A stretch of DNA of 64,000 nucleotides. Source: Sphingomonas sp. LT1P40 (GTDB lineage Bacteria > Pseudomonadota > Alphaproteobacteria > Sphingomonadales > Sphingomonadaceae). Below are positions 29,451-37,260 of the stretch, in pieces (within the stretch, counting starts at the first letter, position 1; every line of letters begins with the position of its first letter). A program made the translations under genes and the position numbers. Under the pieces are notes generated by a model, which was given only the letters and a program-made list of their open reading frames with translations, did not search any database and was not told the origin of the DNA. Location of the stretch: assembly GCF_036663835.1 (NCBI RefSeq), contig NZ_JAXOJT010000001.1, forward strand, positions 558,001 to 622,000. The letters are read 5' to 3'.

Positions 29451-30539
29451 GTGACCAGTGCGACGTTCGAGTTCGAGGCGAATACCAGCCCGGTCGAGGC
29501 GAACGAGCGCATTCGCCAGCTGGATAATCCCGGTTTCGGCAAGTTTCACACCGATCATATGGCGATGATCCGCTGGTCGGACGACAAGGGCTGGCACGAC
29601 GCGAAGGTGATGCCGCGCGGGCCCTTGATGCTCGATCCGGCGACGTCGGTGCTGCATTATGCGCAGGAGATTTTCGAGGGCCTGAAGGCGTATCGCGTGG
29701 CGGATGGCGGCACCGCACTGTTCCGTCCGCTCGAAAATGCTCGGCGCTTTCGTGAATCGGCACAGCGGATGGCGATGCCGGAATTGCCGGACGAACTGTT
29801 CCTCAGCTCGATCGAGGCGCTGGTGAAGGCCGATGCCGACTGGATCCCGACCGTCGAGGGCGGGTCGCTCTACCTGCGCCCGTTCATGTTCGCCAGCGAA
29901 GTGTTTTTGGGCGTAAAGCCGGCTTCGGAATATCTGTATCTGGTGATCGCATCGCCGGCCGGGGCCTATTTCAAGGGCGGCGCGCCCGCCGTGACGATCT
30001 GGGTCTCCGACCAATATACGCGGGCAGCACCGGGCGGCACGGGTGCGGCGAAGTGCGGCGGCAATTATGCGTCGAGCCTGGTCGCGCAGGCAGAGGCGAT
30101 CAAGCAGGGGTGCGATCAGGTCGTATTTCTGGACGCGGTCGAGCGTCGCTGGGTCGAGGAACTGGGGGGCATGAACCTGTTCTTCGTGTTCGACGACGGC
30201 AGCATTGCGACGCCCCCACTGGGGGGCACGATCCTGCCCGGCATCACCCGCGATTCGATCATGATGCTGGCGCGCGAGCAGGGAATCGCGGTGCGCGAGG
30301 CGCCCTATGCGATTGACCAGTGGGAAGCCGATGCGAACAGCGGAAAGCTGGTCGAGACGTTTGCGTGCGGCACGGCGGCGGTGGTGACGTCGGTTGGCAC
30401 GGTGAAGAGCCGTGACGGCGAATTCACGATCGGCGGCGGCGGGCCGGGGCAGGTGACCGGCGCGTTGCGGGCGAAGCTGACCGCGATCCAGCGCGGCGAA
30501 GCGCCTGATCCGCACGGCTGGGTGCATCGCTTCGGCTAA
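29451..30539 (+). CDS. ilvE: Branched-chain amino acid aminotransferase
   Basis: This 362-aa fold-type IV PLP aminotransferase makes Leu, Ile and Val. Landmarks are PGFGKFHTDHMAMIRW, LHYAQEIFEGLKAYR, SLYLRPFMFASE, GGTGAAKCGGNYASSL (PLP lysine), ELGGMNLFFVF and LPGITRDSIMMLA. A GTG start at 29451 is chosen because it follows ggagatcc and begins the conserved N-terminus; the frame upstream runs through the palindrome. It is the last gene before tRNA-Gln. Confidence 0.95.
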   Translation: MTSATFEFEANTSPVEANERIRQLDNPGFGKFHTDHMAMIRWSDDKGWHDAKVMPRGPLMLDPATSVLHYAQEIFEGLKAYRVADGGTALFRPLENARRFRESAQRMAMPELPDELFLSSIEALVKADADWIPTVEGGSLYLRPFMFASEVFLGVKPASEYLYLVIASPAGAYFKGGAPAVTIWVSDQYTRAAPGGTGAAKCGGNYASSLVAQAEAIKQGCDQVVFLDAVERRWVEELGGMNLFFVFDDGSIATPPLGGTILPGITRDSIMMLAREQGIAVREAPYAIDQWEADANSGKLVETFACGTAAVVTSVGTVKSRDGEFTIGGGGPGQVTGALRAKLTAIQRGEAPDPHGWVHRFG

Positions 30540-30590
30540 GGGTCTTTTCTTACGTGGTTCAGCGCTCTAAGGGCGTCGGACCGACCGTAC

Positions 30591-30665
30591 TGGGGCGTAG
30601 CCAAGCGGTAAGGCAACGGCTTTTGATGCCGTGTACCGAAGGTTCGAATCCTTCCGCCCCAGCCA
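30591..30665 (+). tRNA. tRNA-Gln (anticodon UUG)
   Basis: A cloverleaf is readable: the acceptor TGGGGCG pairs with CGCCCCA, the D-loop contains AAGCGGTAAGGC, the anticodon stem ACGGC/GCCGT frames loop TTTTGAT with anticodon TTG, and the T-arm is AAGGTTCGAATCCTT. CCA is encoded at the 3' end (30663-30665). AT-richer DNA follows directly. Confidence 0.95.
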
Positions 30666-30801
30666 GTCGTGAAAATCGCTGTAGATGGTAACGCGATTTG
30701 CTATTTAATGCTTTTGGAGGCCGTTTTTGATCGGCGACCTCGACACCTCTATTCAGTTCGTCTTTGTGAATTGATCATGCGTTACGAACTCGGGGGGCAG
30801 G

Positions 30802-31458
30802 ATGAAAGCAATATGGGGAGCGGCGGGGACAGTAGCCGTGGCGGTAATTGCTGCAGTAGTTTCTCCGATCGTCGTTAAACAGTACGATGAATGGCAACGC
30901 TCAACCGCAAGCACTCTTTCAATTCATAGGGATTATCCGCTTCCTGTTACATCTGATGTTCGCCGCACGATTAACGAATCCAAGTCAATATCGCTAATTC
31001 ACAACATTATAATCCGAAATTCTGGCAGTGGCGACTTGGATGATTTAGAACTGGAAATTGTGGGTGCGGAAGGCGTTCCGATTTTGGATGCTGGAGATAT
31101 TGTTTCTTTAGATGAATCTGCACCTCCAACTATGAAAATTGTTGGCGGACGGCTTAATCTCAAGTTTGATATGCTACGAAAGAGCCATACAGCCGCCTTG
31201 TGGGTGAAATCCACGTCCACGAAGCATCCGGCTGTTTTGCCCGCTAAGTCAGGCATCGATACTCGTTACACCGATGTGGCCGAGAGTGAATTTCACGATG
31301 ACCTGTTACTTATGATGATTGGTATGGTTATTGCGGGCATTATATTAGGAATTTTTATTGGCGATGCCATAAACTCACATGTGTTGAAGCGGATTGGATT
31401 TGACCCGAAAGAAATCATGGCCCTTTACCTCGACAGTAAGCAACGATCGAAGAAGTAA
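30802..31458 (+). CDS. Hypothetical two-span membrane protein of foreign-looking composition
   Basis: This 218-aa protein has an N-terminal hydrophobic span (AAGTVAVAVIAAVVSPIVV, about residues 7-25) and a second span near the C-terminus (LLLMMIGMVIAGIILGIFIG, about 170-190), with an intervening soluble domain (SISLIHNIIIRNSGSGDLDD). The gene is clearly AT-richer than all its neighbours and lies directly downstream of tRNA-Gln, the classic position for acquired DNA. The ribosome-binding site is ggggggcagg. No homologue is recognised. No integrase is present in the window. Confidence 0.7.
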   Translation: MKAIWGAAGTVAVAVIAAVVSPIVVKQYDEWQRSTASTLSIHRDYPLPVTSDVRRTINESKSISLIHNIIIRNSGSGDLDDLELEIVGAEGVPILDAGDIVSLDESAPPTMKIVGGRLNLKFDMLRKSHTAALWVKSTSTKHPAVLPAKSGIDTRYTDVAESEFHDDLLLMMIGMVIAGIILGIFIGDAINSHVLKRIGFDPKEIMALYLDSKQRSKK

Positions 31459-31509
31459 GTGAGGCGGAATCGCCTGCTGTCACGGGTGGCACACGATCTT
31501 GACGGTTTT

Positions 31510-31521
31510 AAGCGGTAAGGC
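31510..31521 (+). repeat. 12-bp repeat of the tRNA-Gln D-loop
   Basis: AAGCGGTAAGGC at 31510-31521 is identical to tRNA-Gln bases 30603-30614 and closes the AT-rich segment (30666-31509). It may mark an old insertion boundary. The stretch 31459-31596 otherwise holds no gene; an A9 run at 31580-31588 could act as a T-tract for the minus-strand operon. Confidence 0.35.
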
Positions 31522-31596
31522 TCAGGACATTGTCCGCGCGGTGCGCTCTGAAGACTCCATCCCGGCACGCAGCGGATCCAAAAAAAAAGATGTAGC

Positions 31597-33888
31597 CTAG
31601 CACCGACTCGAGGCATAGACGGTAACCGGGCCTTCCAGGAAGGCTGCGATCTGGCGATCGACTTCGTCCTCGTCCGCCGATTCCTGATTATAATTGTCGA
31701 GGTCGAGGCTGAGCACCGGCACGCCAGCGCGGCGCAGCGCGCGCAGGACGAAGGGGTCGGCGTCGGACAGGGCGACCGCGCCATCGACTGCGTGGCTTGC
31801 CGCTTCCTTGACGTGCCACGCCCCGGCCCAGGTCGGCATGCGCAGCTCGTCGCCCATGGTGACGAACCGCGCAGCGAGCGCGCGCAGCGGGTCCTGACCA
31901 GGAGCGGTGCGGCGGATATAGCCGTCGGCGGCGAGGCTGAGGTACATCGACCACACGAACACGGCCCCGTGGCTCGCCTCCCAGCGCTGGGTGAAGCCCA
32001 TGTCGCTCCACATGCCGCGACCGACCCACATCAGACGCAGTTTTTCGTTGGGGCAGGCAGCTTCGCCCGCTTCGTGCCGCGCCTTTACCTCTTCGTAGAA
32101 ATCGCGCGCGGCGTCGCGCGCCCAGACGGTGCCGCGATGCCATTGCGGCACCATCGTCGCGGGCATGGTGTCGGTGATCGATACGGGGACCGGGTGCGCG
32201 CTGGCGATCAGGTCGCGGGTCTTGCGGTAATAATCCTCCTGCTCGTTCACGAGTTCGAGGATCTCCGCGAATTTCTCCGCGTCGAAGCGGCGGTCGGTGG
32301 TGGCTTCGATCTGCGCGACCATTGCTTGCAGCTCGGCGACCATCAGGTCGAGGCGTTCGGGCTGGATCGTTTCGTCCCAGCGGGTCTGCATCGAATCCCA
32401 CCAGTCGATCGGAAAGTCGAGACGGGTCTCCGCGCTGCGCTCGAACAGGAACAGGTCGGCATTGGTCTCACGCGCCCAATGGTCGAAGATGCGCGGGGTG
32501 GCGTCGGTGCCGAGGGGAGCCTGCACGAAGGCGGGATTCGGGAGGCCGCCCCAAGGGGCGTTTCCGGCGTCGGCATCAAACGCGGCGGCGACGCCCTGAG
32601 AACTATAGGCCTCGGCATCGCTGGGGTAGCCGTGGTCGCGGAGCAGTTGGAAATAGCGCGGGGATTGTTGCTTGGCGGCGACGATCGATGCCCACCATTG
32701 GTTGACGACGAACGGCACGTCCATCGCGCGCAGGATTTCTTGGGGGCTGTTGGCGTTGACGAGGGCGAGGGGCGCGCCGTTATTGACTTGCTCCCGCAGC
32801 CCCTTGAACCAGTCGCGCTGATAGGCGCCGAAGCTGGCGATGGAGGCCAGCGACTTGCGGCTGCGCGCGGCGGGAGGGCGGCGGGAGACGGTGGTTTCGG
32901 TTTTGGGTGGCGGGGTGGTAGCGATGCGCTCGACGGTGAAGCCGCGAGTGGTGAACTCGCGGTCTAGATAGCCGGCGTCCCAGGCTGTGGCTTCGTCGCC
33001 GAGCGATTCGACGATGACGGTGTGACGGGTGCCGAGGGCGGTCATGCGGGCGCCGATGTGGGTCAGGCGTTCGGCGATGGGGACCAGCATGCGCGGCGTT
33101 AGCCGGGAGGGGTCGGCCATCGCGTCTAGCGTCGCAGGGCTGTCCGCCCAGGCATCGACCAGCGGATCGCCCCAGTCCTGATCGTCGCCGAGCGTGGTGA
33201 ATCCCCGTGCGATCAGTTCGCGCTGGCGGGCGGTGGAGAATTGGGCTGAGCCGAGGACGAAGGCGGGCGTGCCGGTCGTGTCGCTGACGGCGGCATCGAC
33301 GGCTTCGCGCCATTCGATGGGGGGGAGCGCGTGCGCGGCGGCGATGGCGGCGATGCGGAGTGGGCCGGTAAGATGCGCAATGGCGGCGGGGCGGGTGCGT
33401 TCTTCGCTGGCAGCGGCGAGGAGACCGGCTTCATCGGAGCCGAGCCAGTCGATCAGGGCGGTAATCCGATGCCCGTTATACGTCCGACTGGATTTCCGGC
33501 GCAGGTGCAACAGGTCGAGCATGTGGATCGGGCGCGGGGAGATATCGCCGGTGCGAAGCAGTTCGCGCACGGTGGCGAAGAGTTGCGGGAGTTCGCTGTC
33601 GGCGTGTGTGAACAAGATCGGGTCGCCGCTGGCGTCCGCGACGATCTGTTGCAGCAGCGATCGACCGCGATGCGACAGGGTGCCGTCCCCCGCCAGCGCG
33701 TCGGCATCGGGCGTCGGGCCGGGGCGGGGGACCATGCGGACGGGAGTACGCCCGGCGGCGCGGAGCAGGGCGTAGGGCGCGTCCTGACCGAGGACGCGGA
33801 TGACGCGCGCACCTTCGCTGCGCAGCCGGTCGGCGACCGCGCCGGGATCGTCGCACGCCGCGATCAGGCGTGCTGCGGCATCGGTCAT
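31597..33888 (-). CDS. Fused, cysteine-poor 2-hydroxyacyl-CoA dehydratase-family protein
   Basis: This 763-aa protein appears to hold two halves of the 2-hydroxyacyl-CoA dehydratase / benzoyl-CoA reductase fold. The N-half (about 20-320) starts GARVIRVLGQDAPYALLRAA, like the CoA-binding start of FldC/HgdB. The C-half (about 370-763) has PLALVNANSPQEILRAMDVP, PNEKLRLMWVGRGMWSDMGF and a final GVPVLSLDLDNYNQ. Canonical members are two-subunit enzymes whose conserved cysteines bind [4Fe-4S] clusters and which need an ATP-dependent activator. Here only Cys12, Cys612 and Cys763 exist, so those ligands are absent, and no activator gene is in the window. It overlaps the preceding CoA-transferase (TGATG) at the end of a TRAP/CoA-transferase operon. 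Family membership is probable; the reaction (CoA-ester dehydration) is inferred. Confidence 0.72.
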   Translation of the reverse strand: MTDAAARLIAACDDPGAVADRLRSEGARVIRVLGQDAPYALLRAAGRTPVRMVPRPGPTPDADALAGDGTLSHRGRSLLQQIVADASGDPILFTHADSELPQLFATVRELLRTGDISPRPIHMLDLLHLRRKSSRTYNGHRITALIDWLGSDEAGLLAAASEERTRPAAIAHLTGPLRIAAIAAAHALPPIEWREAVDAAVSDTTGTPAFVLGSAQFSTARQRELIARGFTTLGDDQDWGDPLVDAWADSPATLDAMADPSRLTPRMLVPIAERLTHIGARMTALGTRHTVIVESLGDEATAWDAGYLDREFTTRGFTVERIATTPPPKTETTVSRRPPAARSRKSLASIASFGAYQRDWFKGLREQVNNGAPLALVNANSPQEILRAMDVPFVVNQWWASIVAAKQQSPRYFQLLRDHGYPSDAEAYSSQGVAAAFDADAGNAPWGGLPNPAFVQAPLGTDATPRIFDHWARETNADLFLFERSAETRLDFPIDWWDSMQTRWDETIQPERLDLMVAELQAMVAQIEATTDRRFDAEKFAEILELVNEQEDYYRKTRDLIASAHPVPVSITDTMPATMVPQWHRGTVWARDAARDFYEEVKARHEAGEAACPNEKLRLMWVGRGMWSDMGFTQRWEASHGAVFVWSMYLSLAADGYIRRTAPGQDPLRALAARFVTMGDELRMPTWAGAWHVKEAASHAVDGAVALSDADPFVLRALRRAGVPVLSLDLDNYNQESADEDEVDRQIAAFLEGPVTVYASSRC

Positions 33889-35135
33889 CAGATCACGCCC
33901 CGGTCGCGCAACTGGGCAATGCGTTCGGGTGTGTAGCCGAGCGTGCCGGTGAGGACGCGGTCATTATGTTCACCGATCGCAATCGGCATGACATCGTCGA
34001 AGCCGGTGTCCGCGTCGGAAAAAACGATCGGGATACCTGCCGTGCGCAGGTCCACGGCGGAAGTGTAGTTGGGGTGGGTGACCGGCACGGCTTCGTGGCG
34101 GCTGATGACGCGGTTGTCGAGCAGAGCGTCTTCAGGGTGGCGGACGGGAGCGACGGGGACGCCTTCGGCCTCTAGCGCGGCGACGACGGTAGCGACGGAC
34201 AGGGTGCGCGACCACGCGTTGATCGTTTCCTCCAATACCGCCGCATTGGCGACGCGGCTGTCGCGATTGGCGAAGCGGGGGTCGGCGATCAGGTCGGGTT
34301 GACCCATGGCACGGAACAGGCTCTGAGCGAGTTTCTCATGCACCGCGACCAGCGCGATATAACCGTCGGCGCATTCGAACACGCCGAACGGGGAGAGGCG
34401 CTGGACGGTCAGGCCGGTGCGCGCCTGCATGCCCGCCGCCGCCATGGCCGACCAGTTCTCGATCGCGACGAAGCTGGTCAGCGCGCCGAGCATCGATACG
34501 TCGATATGCTGGCCGGTGCCGCTGCGGTGACGCTGTTCGAGCGCGGAGAGGATGCCGATGACCGAGAATACGGGGGCGAGCATGTCGGCGATGGGAATGC
34601 CGATGCGCACGGGTGGCTCGCCCGGGCCGCCGCTGGCGAACATCGCGCCGGACAGCGCCTGGATGATGATGTCCATCGCCTTGCCGCCCTCTGGCGCCGT
34701 AGCGCCGAAGCCGCTGAGCGAGCAATAGATGATGCGTGGATTGGCGGCCTTGGCCGCTTCATAGCCGACGCCGAGGCGGTCGGCGGTTCCTGCCGTGAAG
34801 TTTTCGACCACGATATCGGCGGTGCGGACGAGATCGAGGAATACGTCGCGCGCCTCGGGCTGTTTCAGGTTCAGCGACACACCGAGCTTGCCGCGGCCGC
34901 GCGTGAGGTGGCTGATCGACACGTCGTCGTCGTGGCGGCGGTCGACGGTGATGCCGTCGCGGCCGACATAGGGGCTGTTGTCCCGCGCCAGATCGCCGCC
35001 CTTGGGGTCTTCGACCTTGATGACTTCGGCACCGAGACCAGCGAGCAGCAATGTCGCATAGGGTCCGGCCAAGGCGCGGGTGAGGTCGATGACACGCAGC
35101 CCTTCGAGGGGGCGTTCACGGGTGAGGTCGGTCAC
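33888..35135 (-). CDS. CaiB/BaiF family III CoA-transferase (paralogue 1)
   Basis: This 415-aa family III CoA-transferase moves CoA between carboxylic acids through an aspartyl-CoA intermediate. It has DLTRALAGPYATLLLAGLGA, EVIKVEDPKGGDLAR, LNLKQPEARDVFLDLVRTAD and ENFTAGTADRLG. The expected catalytic Asp lies in IPIADMLAPV. The start is GTG 35135, overlapping the upstream stop by 4 nt. The next gene downstream is the dehydratase homologue, overlapping by 1 nt, so both are probably translated together. Confidence 0.93.
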   Translation of the reverse strand: MTDLTRERPLEGLRVIDLTRALAGPYATLLLAGLGAEVIKVEDPKGGDLARDNSPYVGRDGITVDRRHDDDVSISHLTRGRGKLGVSLNLKQPEARDVFLDLVRTADIVVENFTAGTADRLGVGYEAAKAANPRIIYCSLSGFGATAPEGGKAMDIIIQALSGAMFASGGPGEPPVRIGIPIADMLAPVFSVIGILSALEQRHRSGTGQHIDVSMLGALTSFVAIENWSAMAAAGMQARTGLTVQRLSPFGVFECADGYIALVAVHEKLAQSLFRAMGQPDLIADPRFANRDSRVANAAVLEETINAWSRTLSVATVVAALEAEGVPVAPVRHPEDALLDNRVISRHEAVPVTHPNYTSAVDLRTAGIPIVFSDADTGFDDVMPIAIGEHNDRVLTGTLGYTPERIAQLRDRGVI

Positions 35136-36301
35136 GGGATTTTTCCTTCGAGCGCGTCGATCTGCGGGGGTTCATAGCCAAGGGCAGCCAGCACTTCGCG
35201 TGTGTCTGCCCCGGCGGGTGGAGCGGGGTGCGGGATGGTGGCGGGGGTGTCGGAGAGGTTGATCGGGCAGCCGAGCTGGCGGACGGTGCCGCCGCCGGGA
35301 GCGGGCAGGTCGAGGACCATGTTGCGAGCGTGGTTGTGGGGATCGTCGAGCGCTTCGGCGATGGTCAGAACGGGGGCGAATTGGGTGCCTGCGGCTTCGA
35401 GGATGGCGAGCCATTCGGCGCGGGGCCTTGTCGCCATGATTTCGGCGATCCGGGCCTTCATTGCGGGCCAGTTCGCCTTGTCCATCTGACGGTCGGCGAG
35501 ATCGGGCAGGCCGATCGTCTCGACGAAGATGCGCCAATAGCGCGGCTCCATGTCGGTGGTGACCAGATAGAGGCCGTCGGCGCCGGCCCAGATGCCGCTA
35601 TCGGCGCGGTGCATGCCCTTGGGCGGGGCTTTCGACAGATCGGGGTTTCGCGAGAGGACGTTGGCGATCAGCGCGAGCGAGCTGTCCGACATGGCGATAT
35701 CGACCTGCTGGCCCTTGCCCGTGGTGGCGCGGGCGATGACGGCGGCGAGGATGCCGATGACGGCGTTGGACCCGCTGAGCAGGTCGGCGACCGGCACGCC
35801 GGGGAAGGCGGGGCGGTCGGGGTCTTCGCCCATGCGCGAGAGTGCACCGGCGACGGCGAGGGCGACGGGATCATGGCCGGGCTTGCGGGCATAGGGACCG
35901 GTCTGGCCGCAAAGCGTGACCGAGCAGTAGATCAGGCGCGGGTTGACCGCGGCCAACTCGGCATAGCCATAGCCCATGCTGGCCATGACGCCGGGGCGGT
36001 AATCCTCGACGAGAATGTCAGCGCTGGCGATGAGTTTGTGGATTGCTTCACGGCCTTCATCGCTGCCGGGGTCGATCAGCACACTTTTCTTGCCGCGTGC
36101 GAGAATGTCGTGGGCGCGGAGGGTGGCATTCTCTTCGTCGCTGAGTTTGTCCCAGCCGAAAACCTTGCGTTGCTTCGCCAGTTCGCGCGGGTTTTCAATG
36201 CGGATCACTTCGGCGCCGAGATCGGCGAGCAGCCAGGTGCAATAGGGGCCGGGGAGGAACTTGCTGAAGTCGATGACCTTCAGGCCAGTGAGCGCGGTCA
36301 T
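35132..36301 (-). CDS. CaiB/BaiF family III CoA-transferase (paralogue 2)
   Basis: This 389-aa paralogue has DFSKFLPGPYCTWLLADLGA, EVIRIENPRE, VEDYRPGVMASMGYGY and KPGHDPVALAVAGALSRM. The catalytic Asp is in GVPVADLLSGSNAVIG. Further motifs are GKGQQVDIAMSDSSLAL and a C-terminal PHNHARNMV segment typical of the family. ATG 36301 overlaps the stop of paralogue 3 (ATGA), and its own stop overlaps the GTG of paralogue 1. It is a complete and probably active transferase; donor and acceptor acids are unknown. Confidence 0.93.
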   Translation of the reverse strand: MTALTGLKVIDFSKFLPGPYCTWLLADLGAEVIRIENPRELAKQRKVFGWDKLSDEENATLRAHDILARGKKSVLIDPGSDEGREAIHKLIASADILVEDYRPGVMASMGYGYAELAAVNPRLIYCSVTLCGQTGPYARKPGHDPVALAVAGALSRMGEDPDRPAFPGVPVADLLSGSNAVIGILAAVIARATTGKGQQVDIAMSDSSLALIANVLSRNPDLSKAPPKGMHRADSGIWAGADGLYLVTTDMEPRYWRIFVETIGLPDLADRQMDKANWPAMKARIAEIMATRPRAEWLAILEAAGTQFAPVLTIAEALDDPHNHARNMVLDLPAPGGGTVRQLGCPINLSDTPATIPHPAPPAGADTREVLAALGYEPPQIDALEGKIP

Positions 36302-37260
36302 TGGTCGTTATCCAGCGATGAGACCCACAGCTTGCCGGGCAGTTTCACGCCATCGACATCGCGCCACAGGCCGCGTGCGGCGAGATGGTCGCTGGCGAGC
36401 GCGTCGGCGGGCGTGTCGATCCACAACAGGCCGAGGCCGTTCGCTTGCGACATGCCCCCCAGCTCGGCACGGGTGTGGCGAAGGAAGAAGGTTTCGACCG
36501 CGCTCTCCCATTCGATCAGCGTTTCGCGGGGCATGTCGGCGACCAAGATCGCGTCCCAGTCGATCGTGGCGAGCGGCCCGGCGGCGTCGCCCATCGCCTT
36601 GACCATGCCGCGCATCATCGGCTGGTTATCGACCAGCGCCCAGGTGACAAAACCGTCCTTGCATGGCCACACCTGCCGCACGCCGGACTTGCCACGGATC
36701 AGCAGGTTGCCGGTGCGATTGCCGACGCGACCGGTCCATTGGAAGGTCAGCGGTTCGCGGTAATTGGCGAGGACGGCGGACTGATAGGCGGAGACCTCGA
36801 CCAGTTGGCCCTTGCCGGTCGCGGCGCGGGCGTGGAGCGCGGTGAGCGCGCCGGTCACGGCCTGAATGCCGGCGAGGGCGTAAGCCTGTTCGCCGGGCAG
36901 GGTGAGCGGGGGGCGGTCGGGGTCGCCGATAATGGTCATCAAGCCGGAACGCGCCATCAGCGTGAGGTCGGTTTCCGGACGGTCATCATTCGGGCCGCCG
37001 GGGAGAAATGGGGCGATGACGACATCGATCAGCGCCGGGTTGGCGGCGGCGAGGGCGGCGTGGTCGCGGCCGGGATTGCGGAAGACGATGTCGGCGGTGG
37101 CGAGCAGGCCGTCGGTGTTGCCGGCCTGCTTGCCGTGATTCCATGCTGGAGCGCCGGCGTCCGCGCGGACAACGACTGCGCCGAGTTCGGCGAGCATGCG
37201 TCCGGCGAGTTCGCCGAGGCCGTTGGTCAGATCGGCGATCTTGAGGTGGGCGAGCATCAT
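36298..37260 (-). CDS. CaiB/BaiF-like protein lacking the catalytic Asp (paralogue 3)
   Basis: This short 320-aa paralogue starts MMLAHLKIADLTNGLGELAG and keeps GRMLAELGAVVVRAD and ATGKGQLVEVSAYQSAV. In the active-site block its paralogues have ADLL(S)G or GDVV, but here the aligned segment is EQAYALAGIQAV, placing Tyr where the nucleophilic Asp should be. It is also about 80 residues shorter. It may be a structural partner of a neighbouring transferase, as in heteromeric family III enzymes where only one subunit is catalytic. Start 37260 overlaps the previous stop as ATGA. Confidence 0.85.
   Translation of the reverse strand: MMLAHLKIADLTNGLGELAGRMLAELGAVVVRADAGAPAWNHGKQAGNTDGLLATADIVFRNPGRDHAALAAANPALIDVVIAPFLPGGPNDDRPETDLTLMARSGLMTIIGDPDRPPLTLPGEQAYALAGIQAVTGALTALHARAATGKGQLVEVSAYQSAVLANYREPLTFQWTGRVGNRTGNLLIRGKSGVRQVWPCKDGFVTWALVDNQPMMRGMVKAMGDAAGPLATIDWDAILVADMPRETLIEWESAVETFFLRHTRAELGGMSQANGLGLLWIDTPADALASDHLAARGLWRDVDGVKLPGKLWVSSLDNDQ

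Noticed and set aside
30669..30878. 69-codon frame right after tRNA-Gln
   Set aside because: It begins with GTG without a ribosome-binding site, is low in structure and overlaps the better supported gene at 30802.
31597..33888. Canonical anaerobic 2-hydroxyglutaryl-CoA dehydratase
   Set aside because: Conserved iron-sulfur cysteines, separate subunits and the activator ATPase are all missing, so only a divergent homologue can be claimed.
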